This document shows, in pieces, positions 11,521-22,177 of a stretch of 64,000 nucleotides of DNA. The DNA comes from Gnetum montanum (taxonomy: Eukaryota; Streptophyta; Gnetopsida; Gnetales; Gnetaceae), in the NCBI GenBank assembly GCA_015680685.1, contig MNCI01011117.1, positions 101,718 to 165,717 on the forward strand. Reading direction: 5' to 3'. The translations under genes and the position numbers were made by a program. The notes beneath the pieces are model-generated. The model saw only the letters and a list, made by a program, of their open reading frames with translations. It ran no database searches and was not told the origin of the DNA. Each line of letters begins with the position of its first letter. The first letter of the stretch is position 1.

Positions 11521-12998
11521 TTTCTGGGGAAGATGACTTGCCTTGATCTAGTCAGTCACAGCATGTGTGAGCATAACCGTCTGGACAGTGGAGTGCAGTT
11601 GGCTTGAAGGCTGCTCTAGCGGTGGAATAGTGGAGGTATTCGAAGGTTCGGAGGCACCAGCCACTAGCGAGGGCGAGGGTGTGCGTGCATGATTGGGTTG
11701 AAAGAAGGGACGTTTCTGTGGCTTAGCTTCCGGTCCACTCAGCTGGGAAGCCGATCGTATGTTGACGGCCCTCGCAGCATTGCATTGTTGTGACTATGGG
11801 GGTATCTTTCCCTGCATTGATGGAGTAGGTGGCAGTTGAGTGGGATGTTGTAGAGGAGTGGCAGGAGAAGGTGATGGAGGGTAGAAGAGATGTGGGTTTT
11901 CCCCCTGGGTCATAGAGATTGAGGTCAAAAATACTCTAGGGGTGGTAATAACTTGGAAAGGCCGCATGATTGGAAAAGTCAATTGGAGAGACTAATTGCT
12001 GAACGTAGTACCCATAGGGATCTAGCTGTTTGTAAGGGTACTGCTACCTTGGAGGTGGCATCCCCCATGTTTGTAGGTGCTGCCACTATTGGAAGTATTC
12101 ATATGGTTGTGGTGGCACTCCACTTGGATAATATCCTTGCTGCTGCTGGTGGAATCGCCTGGGAGTGCCTTGTGGATAAGGTAACCTTCGGGGTGTTTGT
12201 CGCTGTGCCAAGCAAGGGTTCAATGCATATACCCCAAACTCTTGAAGGTGTGACACCATAGGGCAACATCCCTTAGGATGTTTATATTGGCATATGCCAC
12301 ATTCATCTTCCTCCTCAATGTTAGAGTCTGCAACTGGCTCTGCTACAGCAACCTTGCCCTTACCCTTATGTTCAGCACGTTCAGCTTCCTTCTTCCTGCG
12401 TCGATCATGGTCATTACCTTGTTCTCTGGATTCCTCTATAATTTTCAGCACTCTTTGAGCTCTTTTGTTCAAGGAGTCCCACATCTTATCCACCTTTGTT
12501 GATATTTTAGATGCATACTTTTGTAACGGCAAGGTCTTTTGATTCACTGCTTCTTCCAATGATGATTCATCCTCTTCATCACAAAAATGGACTTCCCTTT
12601 TTCTAAGGGAAGGATCCTGGTTGAATTCTTCTGCACTCTCCTTTTTCCTAAGTTCTTCTTCCTCTTTGGCGACCTACTCAATGAGGTGCTGCAGCTGATG
12701 GACCCTTAGCTCCGACAGTCGTCCCTGAGCGTACACACCAAGGGTCTTTCGCATTTCAAAATGGATCCCATCAATGATGTGGAAAAGCTGTGCCCGCTGA
12801 GAATAACCATGACCAAGGCACCGATGCAACAATGAGTAGTACCTACTCATGGCGGCATCCAAGGGTTCATGATTCCCTTGTTTCCAGCCTTGGATCTACC
12901 GTCTCATATTTGCCACTCTAAAGTACATTTGATACTTGTCATTGAAAATCTCAAGCATCGTACTCCATCTTCGGATTGATTCTGGCTCCAAGGACTGG
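11521..12998 (-). pseudogene. E2 gag, 3' part, interrupted by E3
   Basis: Minus-strand frames encode the C-terminal part of Gag. Pieces include the region following AESWYQSLEPESIRRW (12998 leftwards), a basic segment, and a zinc-knuckle-like motif CGICQYKHPKGCC near 12270-12310, with spacing CX2CX3HX4C. Downstream is a Q/P/Y-rich tail. The gene is cut at 12998 by the E3 insertion and resumes at 26006. Several stops and frame changes are present, so it is not functional. Confidence 0.75.
12994..12998. repeat. E3 left target-site duplication (ACTGG)
   Basis: ACTGG directly precedes the E3 5' LTR and is repeated at 26006-26010. Removing E3 and one copy restores the E2 gag reading across the AESWYQ motif. 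Confidence 0.95.
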
Positions 12999-13931
12999 TG
13001 ATGAAGTGTCAAAAAGTCAATGCGTCGACTGGGCTGCATATACATCCCCGTATACGGGGTCGCATCGATGCGGGCCCATCGACATAGCCTCCCTACGTTG
13101 ACATGGCCCCATTTATGCAGCCACCCTTCCTGGCCTATAAATATGATGGCCTTCTGCCTCATTTAGGCATCTTTTGAGTAGTTTTAGCGAAGCACTTGTA
13201 GTTTGCTCCCGCAAGAGATAGAATATTTTCCAAGTGCCCGCAACAGGAGTAAGAAAAGTGATCAAATCTTTATTCGAGCATTGATGTATCTGAGCCCATT
13301 AGCATGACAGCAATAAAGAAGAACTATTCAAGCATACCTTGTAGCATTCGGACTTAGTTATTTCATGCATTTAATAGTTTAATATGTTTATGCTTTATTA
13401 ATTACTTGTTTATGCTTTATTAGTTACTTGTTGATTATTTATGTTTTTATTATTATAATTTCAATTGTTATTGTTCATTCATAGTTCATTAAATACATAA
13501 GTACGACCATCTCGAACGTAATCCAAACACTTGGTAAACCCAGTGACGCTTAACATCTAGTAACCCAGTAGTGTTAGGAAATGCTCAGAACGTGCTCAGA
13601 AGATGGGACCGGATACTTATGCTAGGAATAGTTAAGATTTAGATTAAGATAATTTTCAATTAATTAATATTCTATCCTTATTTCCCAAGATAATTAGTCA
13701 TCGAAAAGATAATTAAAAAGATATAAAAATCATTAGCCTTAATCTCACTTAACCAACGTAAACAGAACTTCACAAGTGAGATTAGGATGACAACGACCGT
13801 TCTAACCCCAGGTTTCACTGGTTAGAAGTCTGGTGTATGCTAAGTGCTTATAGTCTACGGATTTTAACCGAATTGCGTGTGAATGCTCATGATTCGTATG
13901 GTTGGGCGTAGGAATACCTAGCCACTCATCA
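12999..13931 (+). repeat. E3 5' LTR (933 bp)
   Basis: It begins TGATGAAGTG and ends CACTCATCA, and is immediately followed by the PBS. It is 40 bp longer than the 3' LTR, mostly because the dyad region at 13020-13100 has more units. Confidence 0.94.
13046..13150 (+). promoter_or_regulatory. E3 5' LTR promoter: perfect dyads and TATA box
   Basis: Perfect palindromes CCCCGTATACGGGG (13046-13059) and CGCATCGATGCG (13061-13072) are followed by weaker TCGAC/GTTGAC half-sites and a TATA box, CCTATAAATATG, near 13134-13145. This is the GTATAC/TCGA counterpart of the GATATC dyads in E1. Confidence 0.65.
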
Positions 13932-13932
13932 T

Positions 13933-13950
13933 TGGCACCATTGTTGGGGA
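13933..13950 (+). other. E3 primer-binding site, tRNA-Asp type
   Basis: TGGCACCATTGTTGGGGA starts one base after the LTR. It matches the complement of the 3' end of plant tRNA-Asp (TGGCGCCGTTGCCGGGGA) except for four transitions, each changing a CG dinucleotide or its neighbour, as expected from cytosine methylation. Confidence 0.85.
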
Positions 13951-14097
13951 CTGTTAGTCTTACATGCATCATCTAACCTTAGTGAAATTATCATTTAAGT
14001 CGTTGGAACGAACCCAGGGTAGAAATATTTACGCACACTAGGCGAACTTAAGTTAATCGTAAGGTACACTGATTATATGGACCATCTAACATCCAAC

Positions 14098-16560
14098 ATG
14101 TCTTCTCACAGGAGAGATGCATTTGAACCACCAGTGCCGCAAGAATGTCGGGTGATGTACAAACATCCCGATGAATATGTCCCTGATTTCACATTCATCC
14201 TACATCAGGATGAGCATTTTTAATGGCGGGACATGGATGGTAGCATTGTGCTACCACCCGACCGAGTAGCTCCTATGATGCTATATCATAATCTGGGCAG
14301 ATTGGGCATCCAGGACCAGGTGGCAGAGTATGTCATGGAGGACCATGACTATCGGGACTATCGTCCTACAGAGGCTCAACGAACAAGAGATCAATAGCAG
14401 GCGGAGAGATATGAACAGCAAAAGGAAAATCAATTCACCAACCCCTTATTCTTGTAAGGGCTGCAAGATGACGGGGATCCCATATTTCATGATACCCATT
14501 CGACCGAACTTCACTTGGGGCTGCAGATCCTCCAGTCAGCCATTCAGAACAAACCTCCAAGTGACCACGATCCTCAAGGGGATGGTGGGTCACGTAGCAA
14601 AGCTGGAGGAGATGATCACGGTCATTGCCAAGGTAGATGGGGAGATCACCGCCAGAGCGGTGGTGATGCCTCTCCTTCTTCTTCGTCCTCCCTCTCTCCT
14701 GCGCCTTCATCCAGCTCAGGCTCTGAGTGCAACAGGGGAAGGCTAGAGAGAAAGGACGGTGGTAAACAGGTTCAAAGGGGGCAATGTGAAGAAGCACGCG
14801 ACCAATCGCATGGTCCTCGCCAGCATGAAAGAAGGGGTAGCTGAAATCGTCACAGACGTCATAGTCCCCAACAGGACTATGATTCAGATGAGCTGTTGTT
14901 AGCTACTTGAAGCATGCTCCAAATTGCAAAGGCAATTCACATTCCAAGCAGGCACATGAAGGATAGTTGGATCAAGCATGTTGATATGAACAACATCCCC
15001 AGATTTGAAGGGGGATACAATTGTGATCCACAGACACACCTGTAGGAATTCCATGATGCCTGCACCCTATAAAACATTGATAATGATTGGCAACGATTGA
15101 AGCTATTCCCTTGCACACTCATCAAAGATGCTGAAAGTTGGTACCGATCCTTGGAGCCGGAATCAATCAGAAGATGGAGTACGATGCTTGAAATCTTTAA
15201 TGACAAATATCAAACGTACTCTAGAGTGGCGAATTTGAGATGGTAGATCCAAGGTTGAAAACAAGGAAATCATGAACCCTTGGATGCCACCATGAGCAAG
15301 TATTACTCACTGTTGCATCGGTGCCCTAGTCATGGTTACTCTCAGCGAGCACATCTTTGCCACATTATTGATGGGCTTGGTTTTGAAACGTGAAAGACCC
15401 TTAGTGTGTATGCCAAGGGACGACTGTCAAAGCTAAGGGCCCATCAGTTGCAATGCCTCATTAATCAGGTGGCCAAGGAAGAAAGAAAACTTAGAAAAAG
15501 GAGAGTGCAAAAGAATTCAACCGAGATCCTTCCCTCAGGAAGAGGGAGGTCCGAATTTGTGATGAGGAGGACTAGTCACCTCTAGAAGCAGCGGTGAATC
15601 GGAAGACTTTGCCATTACAAAAGTTTGCATCTAAAATATCAGCAAATATGGATAAAATGTGGGACTCTTTGGATGAGAAATCCCAAAGTATACTGAAAAT
15701 TGCAGAAGAGTCCAAAGAACAAGGTAGTGACCGTGATCACCGCAAGATGAAGGGAGCTGAACGTCCCCTACATAAGGGTAAGGGAAAAGTTGCTGTAGTA
15801 GAGTAGGTTGCAGACTCTAACACCGAGGAGGACGATGGATGTGGCGTATGCTAATATGAGCATCCTAAGGGATGTTGTCCTATGGTTTCACACCTTTAAG
15901 AGTCTGGGGTGTATGCCTTGAACCCTCGATTAGCGCAGCGGCAGACACCCCAAAGGTTGCCTTATCCACAAGGCAACCCCAGGCGATTCCACCAACAGCA
16001 GCAAGGATTATCCAAGTGGAACGCCCCCGCAACAGTATGAGTACTTCCAACAGTGGTAGCAACCATAAGCGTGGGGGATGCCACCTCCAAGGCAGCAGTA
16101 CCCTTACAAGCAATCAGATCCTTATGGGTACTATGTTCAGCAACCAGTCTCTCCAAGAGACTCTTCCAGTCATGCAGCCTTTCCCAGTTACTACCATCCC
16201 CCTGAATATTTTAGACATCCATCTCCATCACCCAGGGGGACAAATCCACATCTCTTCTACCCTCCATCACCTTCTTCTGCCATTCCTCCATACCATCCCT
16301 CTTAGTTGTCACTCGCGCCATCTATGCAGGGAGAAATACCGCCACAGCCACAACAACGAAATGCTATGAGGGTTGTTAACTTACAACTTGCACCTCGGCC
16401 AAGTGGATTGGAACCTAAACAACATAAACGTCCTTTTTTCTGACCCAATAATTTGAACACACCCTCACCTATGCCTATGGCTAGTGCCTCCGAACCTACC
16501 AACGCCTCTACCATCATATCACCCGAGCAGTCCTCCGCTCCACCGCAATCCAACGTCTAG
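14098..16560 (+). pseudogene. E3 gag
   Basis: An ATG at 14098 opens a frame homologous to E2 gag. Successive parts are an N-terminal YKHPDEYVPDFTF block, a serine/proline-rich low-complexity stretch (about 14670-14720), the capsid core LKLFPCTLIKDAESWY (about 15095-15145), a basic region, a zinc-knuckle remnant CGVC.YEHPKGCC (about 15840-15880, broken by a stop) and a Q/P/Y-rich tail. At least ten stop codons and frame changes interrupt it. Gag would package element RNA into particles; this copy cannot make an intact protein. Confidence 0.8.
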
Positions 16561-16639
16561 ACAGTCATGCTCACACATGTCATGACCGACTAGATCAAAG
16601 CAAGTTCTCTTCTCTAGAAATTAATAGATCGAGGAAGCC

Positions 16640-16983
16640 CCCTAATCTATCTTCAGGTGGTTGGGAATGAGCAGTGCAAAGCTCTTCTAGACTCAGGGTC
16701 AGGGGTCAATTTAATCTCTCATGACATGTACAAGAACTGGAACCTGCCCCCGCTAAAGAAGAGCAACATCCAGCTCGAGTTAGTAGACCAGTCCATCACC
16801 ATTCCCTTGGGTTTGGTGGAGGACATTGTGATCACCGTTTGTGGGTGGTCCTATCCTACTGATTTCCTGGCTAAGCACGGTGGACGCACGACAAGGACTC
16901 CGAGATCTGTCCTTGGAAGTTTCAAAGGAAAATCCTTTCAGGAAGATCGAAAAGAAAAGAGCTCCATGCATCATGTACAGTGA
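16640..16983 (+). pseudogene. E3 protease, internally deleted
   Basis: The frame holds LLDSGSGVNLIS and is nearly identical to E2 for about 70 codons. It then loses about 60 bp that in E2 encode the IINVENCRGDFPIIMGRAW region and continues out of frame. The missing segment includes the second conserved retropepsin motif, so the enzyme would be inactive. Confidence 0.8.
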
Positions 16984-17299
16984 CTCGGGGTGCAACTGTG
17001 TGCAGTAGTTATGGTCCACTAAGCAGATATCCATTCAGGCATGCAGTCGGTGTATCAAGGAATCACCTATTCAATAATGCATGTACACAGCAGCCATTAA
17101 CCAAGAGGGCACCCAATGGTTGACAGCTGATCCTAATAGCAGCACATTGTGCATGGAACCTTCTGAGGGGCTAATGCAAGCCTATGTTAAAAGCATAGAT
17201 GTGATGGAGGAGATTCATCAATAGACCTCCATCGTTGATGATCAAGATGACTGGGGAATGCTACAAATCCCTTAGAGCTTCAAACAAAAGCCCCTTGAG

Positions 17300-18799
17300 C
17301 TAAAGTCTTTACCAGCTCACTTAGAGTATGCATTCTTGCAAAATGGCAAGCCGGTAATTATCAATGCCGCTCTTGCTTCTGAACATAAAAATAAGTTGCT
17401 AGTGATGGTAAAAAAATGGGTCGCTGCATTCGCGTGGTCCTATCCTGAGTTGACTGGATTTGATCCCAAGATCTGCCAGCACTGGATCTATCTTGATCCT
17501 TCCATGAAGCCATGACGATAGCCACAAAGATGGTTGAATCACAAATTGAAGCAGGTTGTAAAAGATGAAATTGAACAATTGCTTAAGGCGAGATTCATCT
17601 ATTCTGTCATCGATAGCGAATGGGTTAACCCACTCGTTATCGTACCCAAGAAAGGTGGCAAGTGGAGAGTCTGTATTGATTTCCGGTTGCTCAACATGGC
17701 AACCTTCAAGGACCACTTCCTACTCCCATTTGTGGACCAAGTGTTGGACACAATTGCAAGACACTGATATTAAAGTTTTTTGGATGGTTATAGTGGTTAT
17801 AACCAAATCCAAATAGCACTAGAGGACTAGGCCAAAACTACCTTCACGAGTCCATGGGGTACTTTTGTATATAAGAAGATGTCCTTTGGCCTGTGCAATG
17901 TGCCTGCAACGTTCCAACACCTTTTCCTAAGCATCTTTCAGCAACATATCGGCAATGGTGTAGAGGTCTTCATGGATGACTTCTCCACCTATGGTGCCAT
18001 GTTCGAGCAAGCTTTGGACTGTCTAGAGCAAGTTCTAAAGAGGTGTGTAAACACCAATCTACGGCTCAATTGGCAAAAGAGCCATTTGATGGTCTAAGAG
18101 GGCATTGTGTTGAGGCATCGCATCTCATCAACAGGGATAAGCGTAGACCCTGAAAAGATCAGGGTCATCTAAGGAATAACCCGCCAACTAAGTACCATCA
18201 AAGATGTGCAGTCATTCCTTGGACATACTAGTTACTACCGGCATTTCATAAAGCGCTTCTCGAAGATAGCCAGGCCGTTGGTAGAACTTACAAAGAAGGA
18301 TGCTCCGGTCGTTTGGACCAAGGAATGCGAGTCTACATTCCAAGATCTGAAACAGAAACTCGTAGAAGCTCCAGTTCTACAAGCACCAGAATGGTCCAGA
18401 CCCTTTCACATTATGAAGGATGCCTCCAACTATGCCTTGGGAGCTGTGCTTACATAGTGTGACAATTAGAAACATCCATATTATATCCACTATGCAAGCT
18501 GTAGCTTTGTGGGTGCACAGCTGAACTATACCACCATCGAGAAGGAGTTGATTGTGATGGTGTTTACATTAGACAAATTCTAGCACTATGTGCTCGAATA
18601 TGAGGTGTTTGTGCATACAGACCACAATGCTATCTGGTTCCTGATGAACAAACCAACGGTAAGCCCCTGCATAATCCGGTGGCTGGTGATTCTTCAGGAG
18701 TTTAATCTTACCATGGTAGACAGAAAGGGGACCGAGAATGTGGTTGCTGACCACTTGTCTCGGTTACGATGGGATGACGTAGAAGAGGAGGAGCCCTGA
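17300..18799 (+). pseudogene. E3 reverse transcriptase and RNase H
   Basis: One frame (17534, 17879, 18206 and 18590 segments in phase) encodes RT and RNase H. Visible motifs are WVNPLVIVPKKGGKWRVCID, FLDGYSGYNQIQIA, SFGLCNVPATFQ and the catalytic block VEVFMDDFSTYG. The connection (SFLGHTSYYRHFIKRFSKIA) and RNase H (KDASNYALGAVL, TTIEKEL, VHTDHNAI, KGTENVVADHLSRL) follow. Stops interrupt it at about 17766, 17772, 17829, 18096, 18456 and 18583. The gene decayed by substitution, with the frame kept. The motif set fits Ty3/gypsy, Athila-like. Confidence 0.9.
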
Positions 18800-18967
18800 T
18801 CCGATCAGTTTCCAGATGAACTCCTCTTCACAGGCGTTGTTGATCCTCAAGTACCCAAGGAATCCCCTTGGTTCAACCGCATCCTTACCTACCTTACAAC
18901 CTAGGAGCTGCCAACAGAATGGAACCATCGGCAGAAATAGCAGGTTCTCCATAAGGCCAAGCGTTTC

Positions 18968-20085
18968 ATGGAAATCAATAGCCACCTCTACAAGGTGTGT
19001 GTAGATGGCTTGGTTCAATGGTGTGTTCATGATGATGATACACTACGCATCCTCCAAGATGCTCACGAGGGCCCTTGTGAGGGCCACTATGCTGGACGCC
19101 AAACGGCCATTAAAATCCTACTTGTAGGGTATTACTGGCCTACACTTTTTAGGGATGCACAATGGTTCACCCACTCCTGCGAACAATGCCAAAGAGATGG
19201 TGGGATGTCGACACGGTTGGAGGGACCTCAATAGTGGATCCAACCACTGGAGCCCTTCGACATCTGGGGTATCGACTTCATGGGACCCATCACCCCCTTG
19301 TCAAACGAAAAGGCATATATCATCGTGGTGGTGGACTACTGTACAAAGTGGGCAGAAGCGGCAACTGTCATCAACTGTTCTTCCAACACCGCCGCACGGT
19401 TTGTCCAGCAACAAATTATTACCAGGTTTGAAGTGCCACGTGCACTCATTTCTAACAATGGGACTCACTTCACGGGTGTCACTTTTCAGAAACTCATGCA
19501 ACGCTTAGGGGTAACACATAAATTTACAACACCTTATCACCCCCAAGCCAACGAGCAGGCCGAAGTCACCAATAGGGAGATCACCAAGATCCTTACCCAC
19601 ACCATTAGCAAATACAGGAGGGATTGGAGCATCAAGCTTAACGATGCCCTATGGGCCTATCGCTCCACTTGGAAACTTCCTGTAGGGTACTCTCCCTACG
19701 AGTTAGTGTACGAAAAATTGCCAACACTTCTAATCCAAGTAGAACTCTAGATACTATCCACCGCCAATGACCTCATCCTTGACCTATCGCTAGATGAGAA
19801 CCGACTAGTGGCCCTATTTTCCAATGAAACCCACAAGGCCTATAACAAGAAACGACATGATCTTAGGATTCAGAAGGTCACATTTCGATGTGGAGACAAG
19901 GTATTGTATTGTAATCCCTCACATGTATCCCAACCAACAAAGTTTTAGACACTATGGGAGGGACCTTATATTGTCTCCGAAACCTTCCCATCCGGGGCCT
20001 TGCTCATCCACAAACCTGGGGATCCCACCAGAACATAGTTAGTCAACCGTCAACAATTAAAACCTTTTCGGAGCTCCACACAACT
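18968..20085 (+). pseudogene. E3 integrase
   Basis: In the same frame as RT. The zinc-binding part reads HEGPCEGH...CEQC (about 19060-19190). The core has GIDFMGP with the first Asp (about 19270), a second block ISNNGTHF (about 19448-19471) where the catalytic Asp appears replaced by Asn, and HPQANEQAEVTNRE with the Glu (about 19540-19580). The C-terminal part includes WEGPYIVSETFPSGALLI (about 19950-20005) and LVNRQQLKPF (about 20040-20070). Stops occur at about 19232, 19748 and 19949. No chromodomain is apparent. Confidence 0.87.
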
Positions 20086-21455
20086 AGTGCCACCGCCTTG
20101 TCATCGATCAATCATCCACGCTCCATCTTTCGCGTCTCCTCCTTTCCACCTAGTCATGGGTGAGACCATCATCCCTACTGATCCATTCCCTACTCCCCTC
20201 ACCGTTTTATCATTTTTGTTTTACAATTTTTGTTTTACACTTTTTTATTTTACACTTATTGTTCTACACTTTTTTGTCTTTCACCATCGTTCATATGTTT
20301 GCACATTTTTTTATTTTCTTTAATTATTTTTCATTTTTTGTACCCGTCTATTTTTTCGAGTAATGGCAAACATCGTCGTATTGTCTTCAAACGTTCAGAA
20401 CGGTCGATTTTCATTACGATGGGTATTGTAATAGTCTTCCTCTTTATCTGGCTCTCGCCATTGCATGGTTGTCCTTGGATTTTACGTTGTTTTCACTTCA
20501 TAACTCGGTAGTGAGTCCACGTCATTCGCCCATTCACCATTCCATGGTTTTCCTTTTGTTACGAACATGTAACCCCTTCACTTAAAAACATTTTAATTAA
20601 TGTGTGACTTGTGTAGTTCCCAGACTGAGGGATAACCCAATGGCTTGAATCGGGTGTGACTTCAAGGGGAATGCTTTATTCGTTGTTCTGTTCTGTTCCC
20701 CGGGTTGCCGGTATGTCCTCATGGATTTCCTCCCACTTCACGTCTCTCTCCACAGATGCTTCTAGGCAGTCTGACCTTGCATGGTGTGGTCCTCAATGAA
20801 AAAATTTCAAAAATTCAAAAAAAAAAGCAAAAAAAAAAATAAACAAATAAAATTAGGATTCAAAGCACACCCCTTGGTCAAATGCATGCAAACACGCATG
20901 GGTCTTCGCATGGTGTGGTTCCCCTACACAAAAGAAAAGAAAAATGAATTGTGGAGGAATTCAAAGCACACCCCTTAGACCACCTCTCATGGGCCATACG
21001 CTTTAGTTATGGGACTTCCTTGGTCCCCTCTAACTTCATCCCGTTTCACTTCCTTCTTCTCACATTTCCTAGAGTGGTGGTTCTCTGTGGGGTCATTCTT
21101 GTTTCCTTGGGGGATGGTCGGGACTTCATTTATTGCTGTGATGTCACTAACTATAGATGGTTTTGGGTTTGATCTCAGGAAGGTTCTACCGGGTCACTTA
21201 ACCACGATTGCACACGGGGTTTCATGTGGCCAACACTCGGACTTTCCATTCTCTCCTCTCCCTCTGTTCCCACTCCTCTCCGTACTCACCTCACTGCCCT
21301 TTTTATGTTTTGGTGTGTTCATTTTGTTTTCTGTAGGTCTCTCATGCCTTGGCAGGTTCTCTTGGTTTGGAGTCTTAACTGGCCAGCACCAATTCTTAGC
21401 ACCTGGGCCCACGGACCCTAGTGTTGAGGGTATGCAGGGGCTACAAAGGCTATTT

Positions 21456-21481
21456 CCTGCTATGGGGAGGACCCACTTGCA
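21456..21481 (+). other. Conserved spacer block (E3 copy)
   Basis: CCTGC followed by TATGGGGAGGACCCACTT. It matches E2, E4 and E7 at the same relative position although surrounding spacer sequence is poorly conserved between families. Confidence 0.7.
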
Positions 21482-21749
21482 TACTCCTGGTTTCTCCTGT
21501 TAAGCCTCCCATCCTTTGGATTTCTTAGTTGACTGGTTTTAGTGTCCCATCATTCGATCCCGTCCTCGCGAAGTTCTTTTTCAATCCCGTTCTCCAATTT
21601 TGTCTCTTTTTCATGCTTCATTACCTTCCTCTTATCCTCAACCATGATCAGGCCTTTTCTGTGCTTCAACAGCCTCAATCTGGGCTTTTGAATTCATCAT
21701 TTCAAGTGTTTTATGGGTTGGTCAACGCTGGTCTACGGGTGAACAATGT

Positions 21750-21810
21750 TGCATATATGGGGCCCCGTATACGCAGCCCCGTTGATGCAGTGCCCAACCC
21801 CTATATATAC
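21750..21810 (+). promoter_or_regulatory. E3 internal promoter upstream of ORF3
   Basis: GGGGCCCCGTATACGC and GTTGATGC dyad elements (about 21759-21790) are followed by a TATA box, CTATATATAC, at 21801-21810, 368 bp before the ORF3 ATG. The LTR of this element has the same GTATAC-centred dyads before its own TATA box. Confidence 0.55.
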
Positions 21811-21963
21811 CCCACCGCACTTCTTCATTTTTCATCATTTGGAGTTCAAATTGAGGGGAGTTTTGTTGTTTTTTCTACCTAACCCTTGCCAACACACCTA
21901 CATTCCATCACGTGTCTACATCAACCTGTCCTTGCCCTTTTTATGCACCCAGAGGTATGCTCT

Positions 21964-21980
21964 CAGTCGTGGGGGGGTGG
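21964..21980 (+). other. E3 internal PPT-like G-run
   Basis: CAGTCGTGGGGGGGTGG closely copies the true PPT at 25098-25112 (TCAGTCGTGGGGATA). Similar internal copies occur in E4, E5 and E7 at the same position between internal promoter and ORF3. Confidence 0.5.
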
Positions 21981-22177
21981 TGCCCTTGTGTAATTAATTA
22001 ATTAATTAATTAGTTTGTTAATTACAAAAAATTTGGCCCTAACCCCTAACTTAACACTCCGAGAAACTTAACGGTGTGCCTGTGCCATTAACATAACTTG
22101 GTCAAACTCAGAAAGTATAGAAAAACCATCTTAAACTACTTATGAATGGTCTAACGAACAGTTATGTTTTATTGTAG

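Larger units (their letters stand above)
20086..22177 (+). other. E3 spacer between pol and ORF3
   Basis: This 2.1-kb region has no credible gene; its ORFs are T-rich low complexity. It holds a PPT-like CCTAGTCATGGGTGAGACC (20148-20166), two direct repeats pairing GCATGGTGTGGT with CAAAGCACACCCCTT around A-rich loops (about 20776-20980), a pyrimidine-rich tract (20160-20340), the conserved block at 21456-21481, the internal promoter (21750-21810) and a second PPT-like run (21964-21980). Confidence 0.7.

Noticed and set aside
12896-13162. Minus-strand ORF joining gag-like residues to an unfamiliar C-terminal part
   Set aside because: It spans the E2 gag / E3 LTR insertion junction and is a chance fusion.
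20160-20511. Overlapping hydrophobic ORFs in the E3 spacer, resembling a membrane protein
   Set aside because: They come from a T-rich low-complexity tract; three frames overlap and none has conserved residues in E2.
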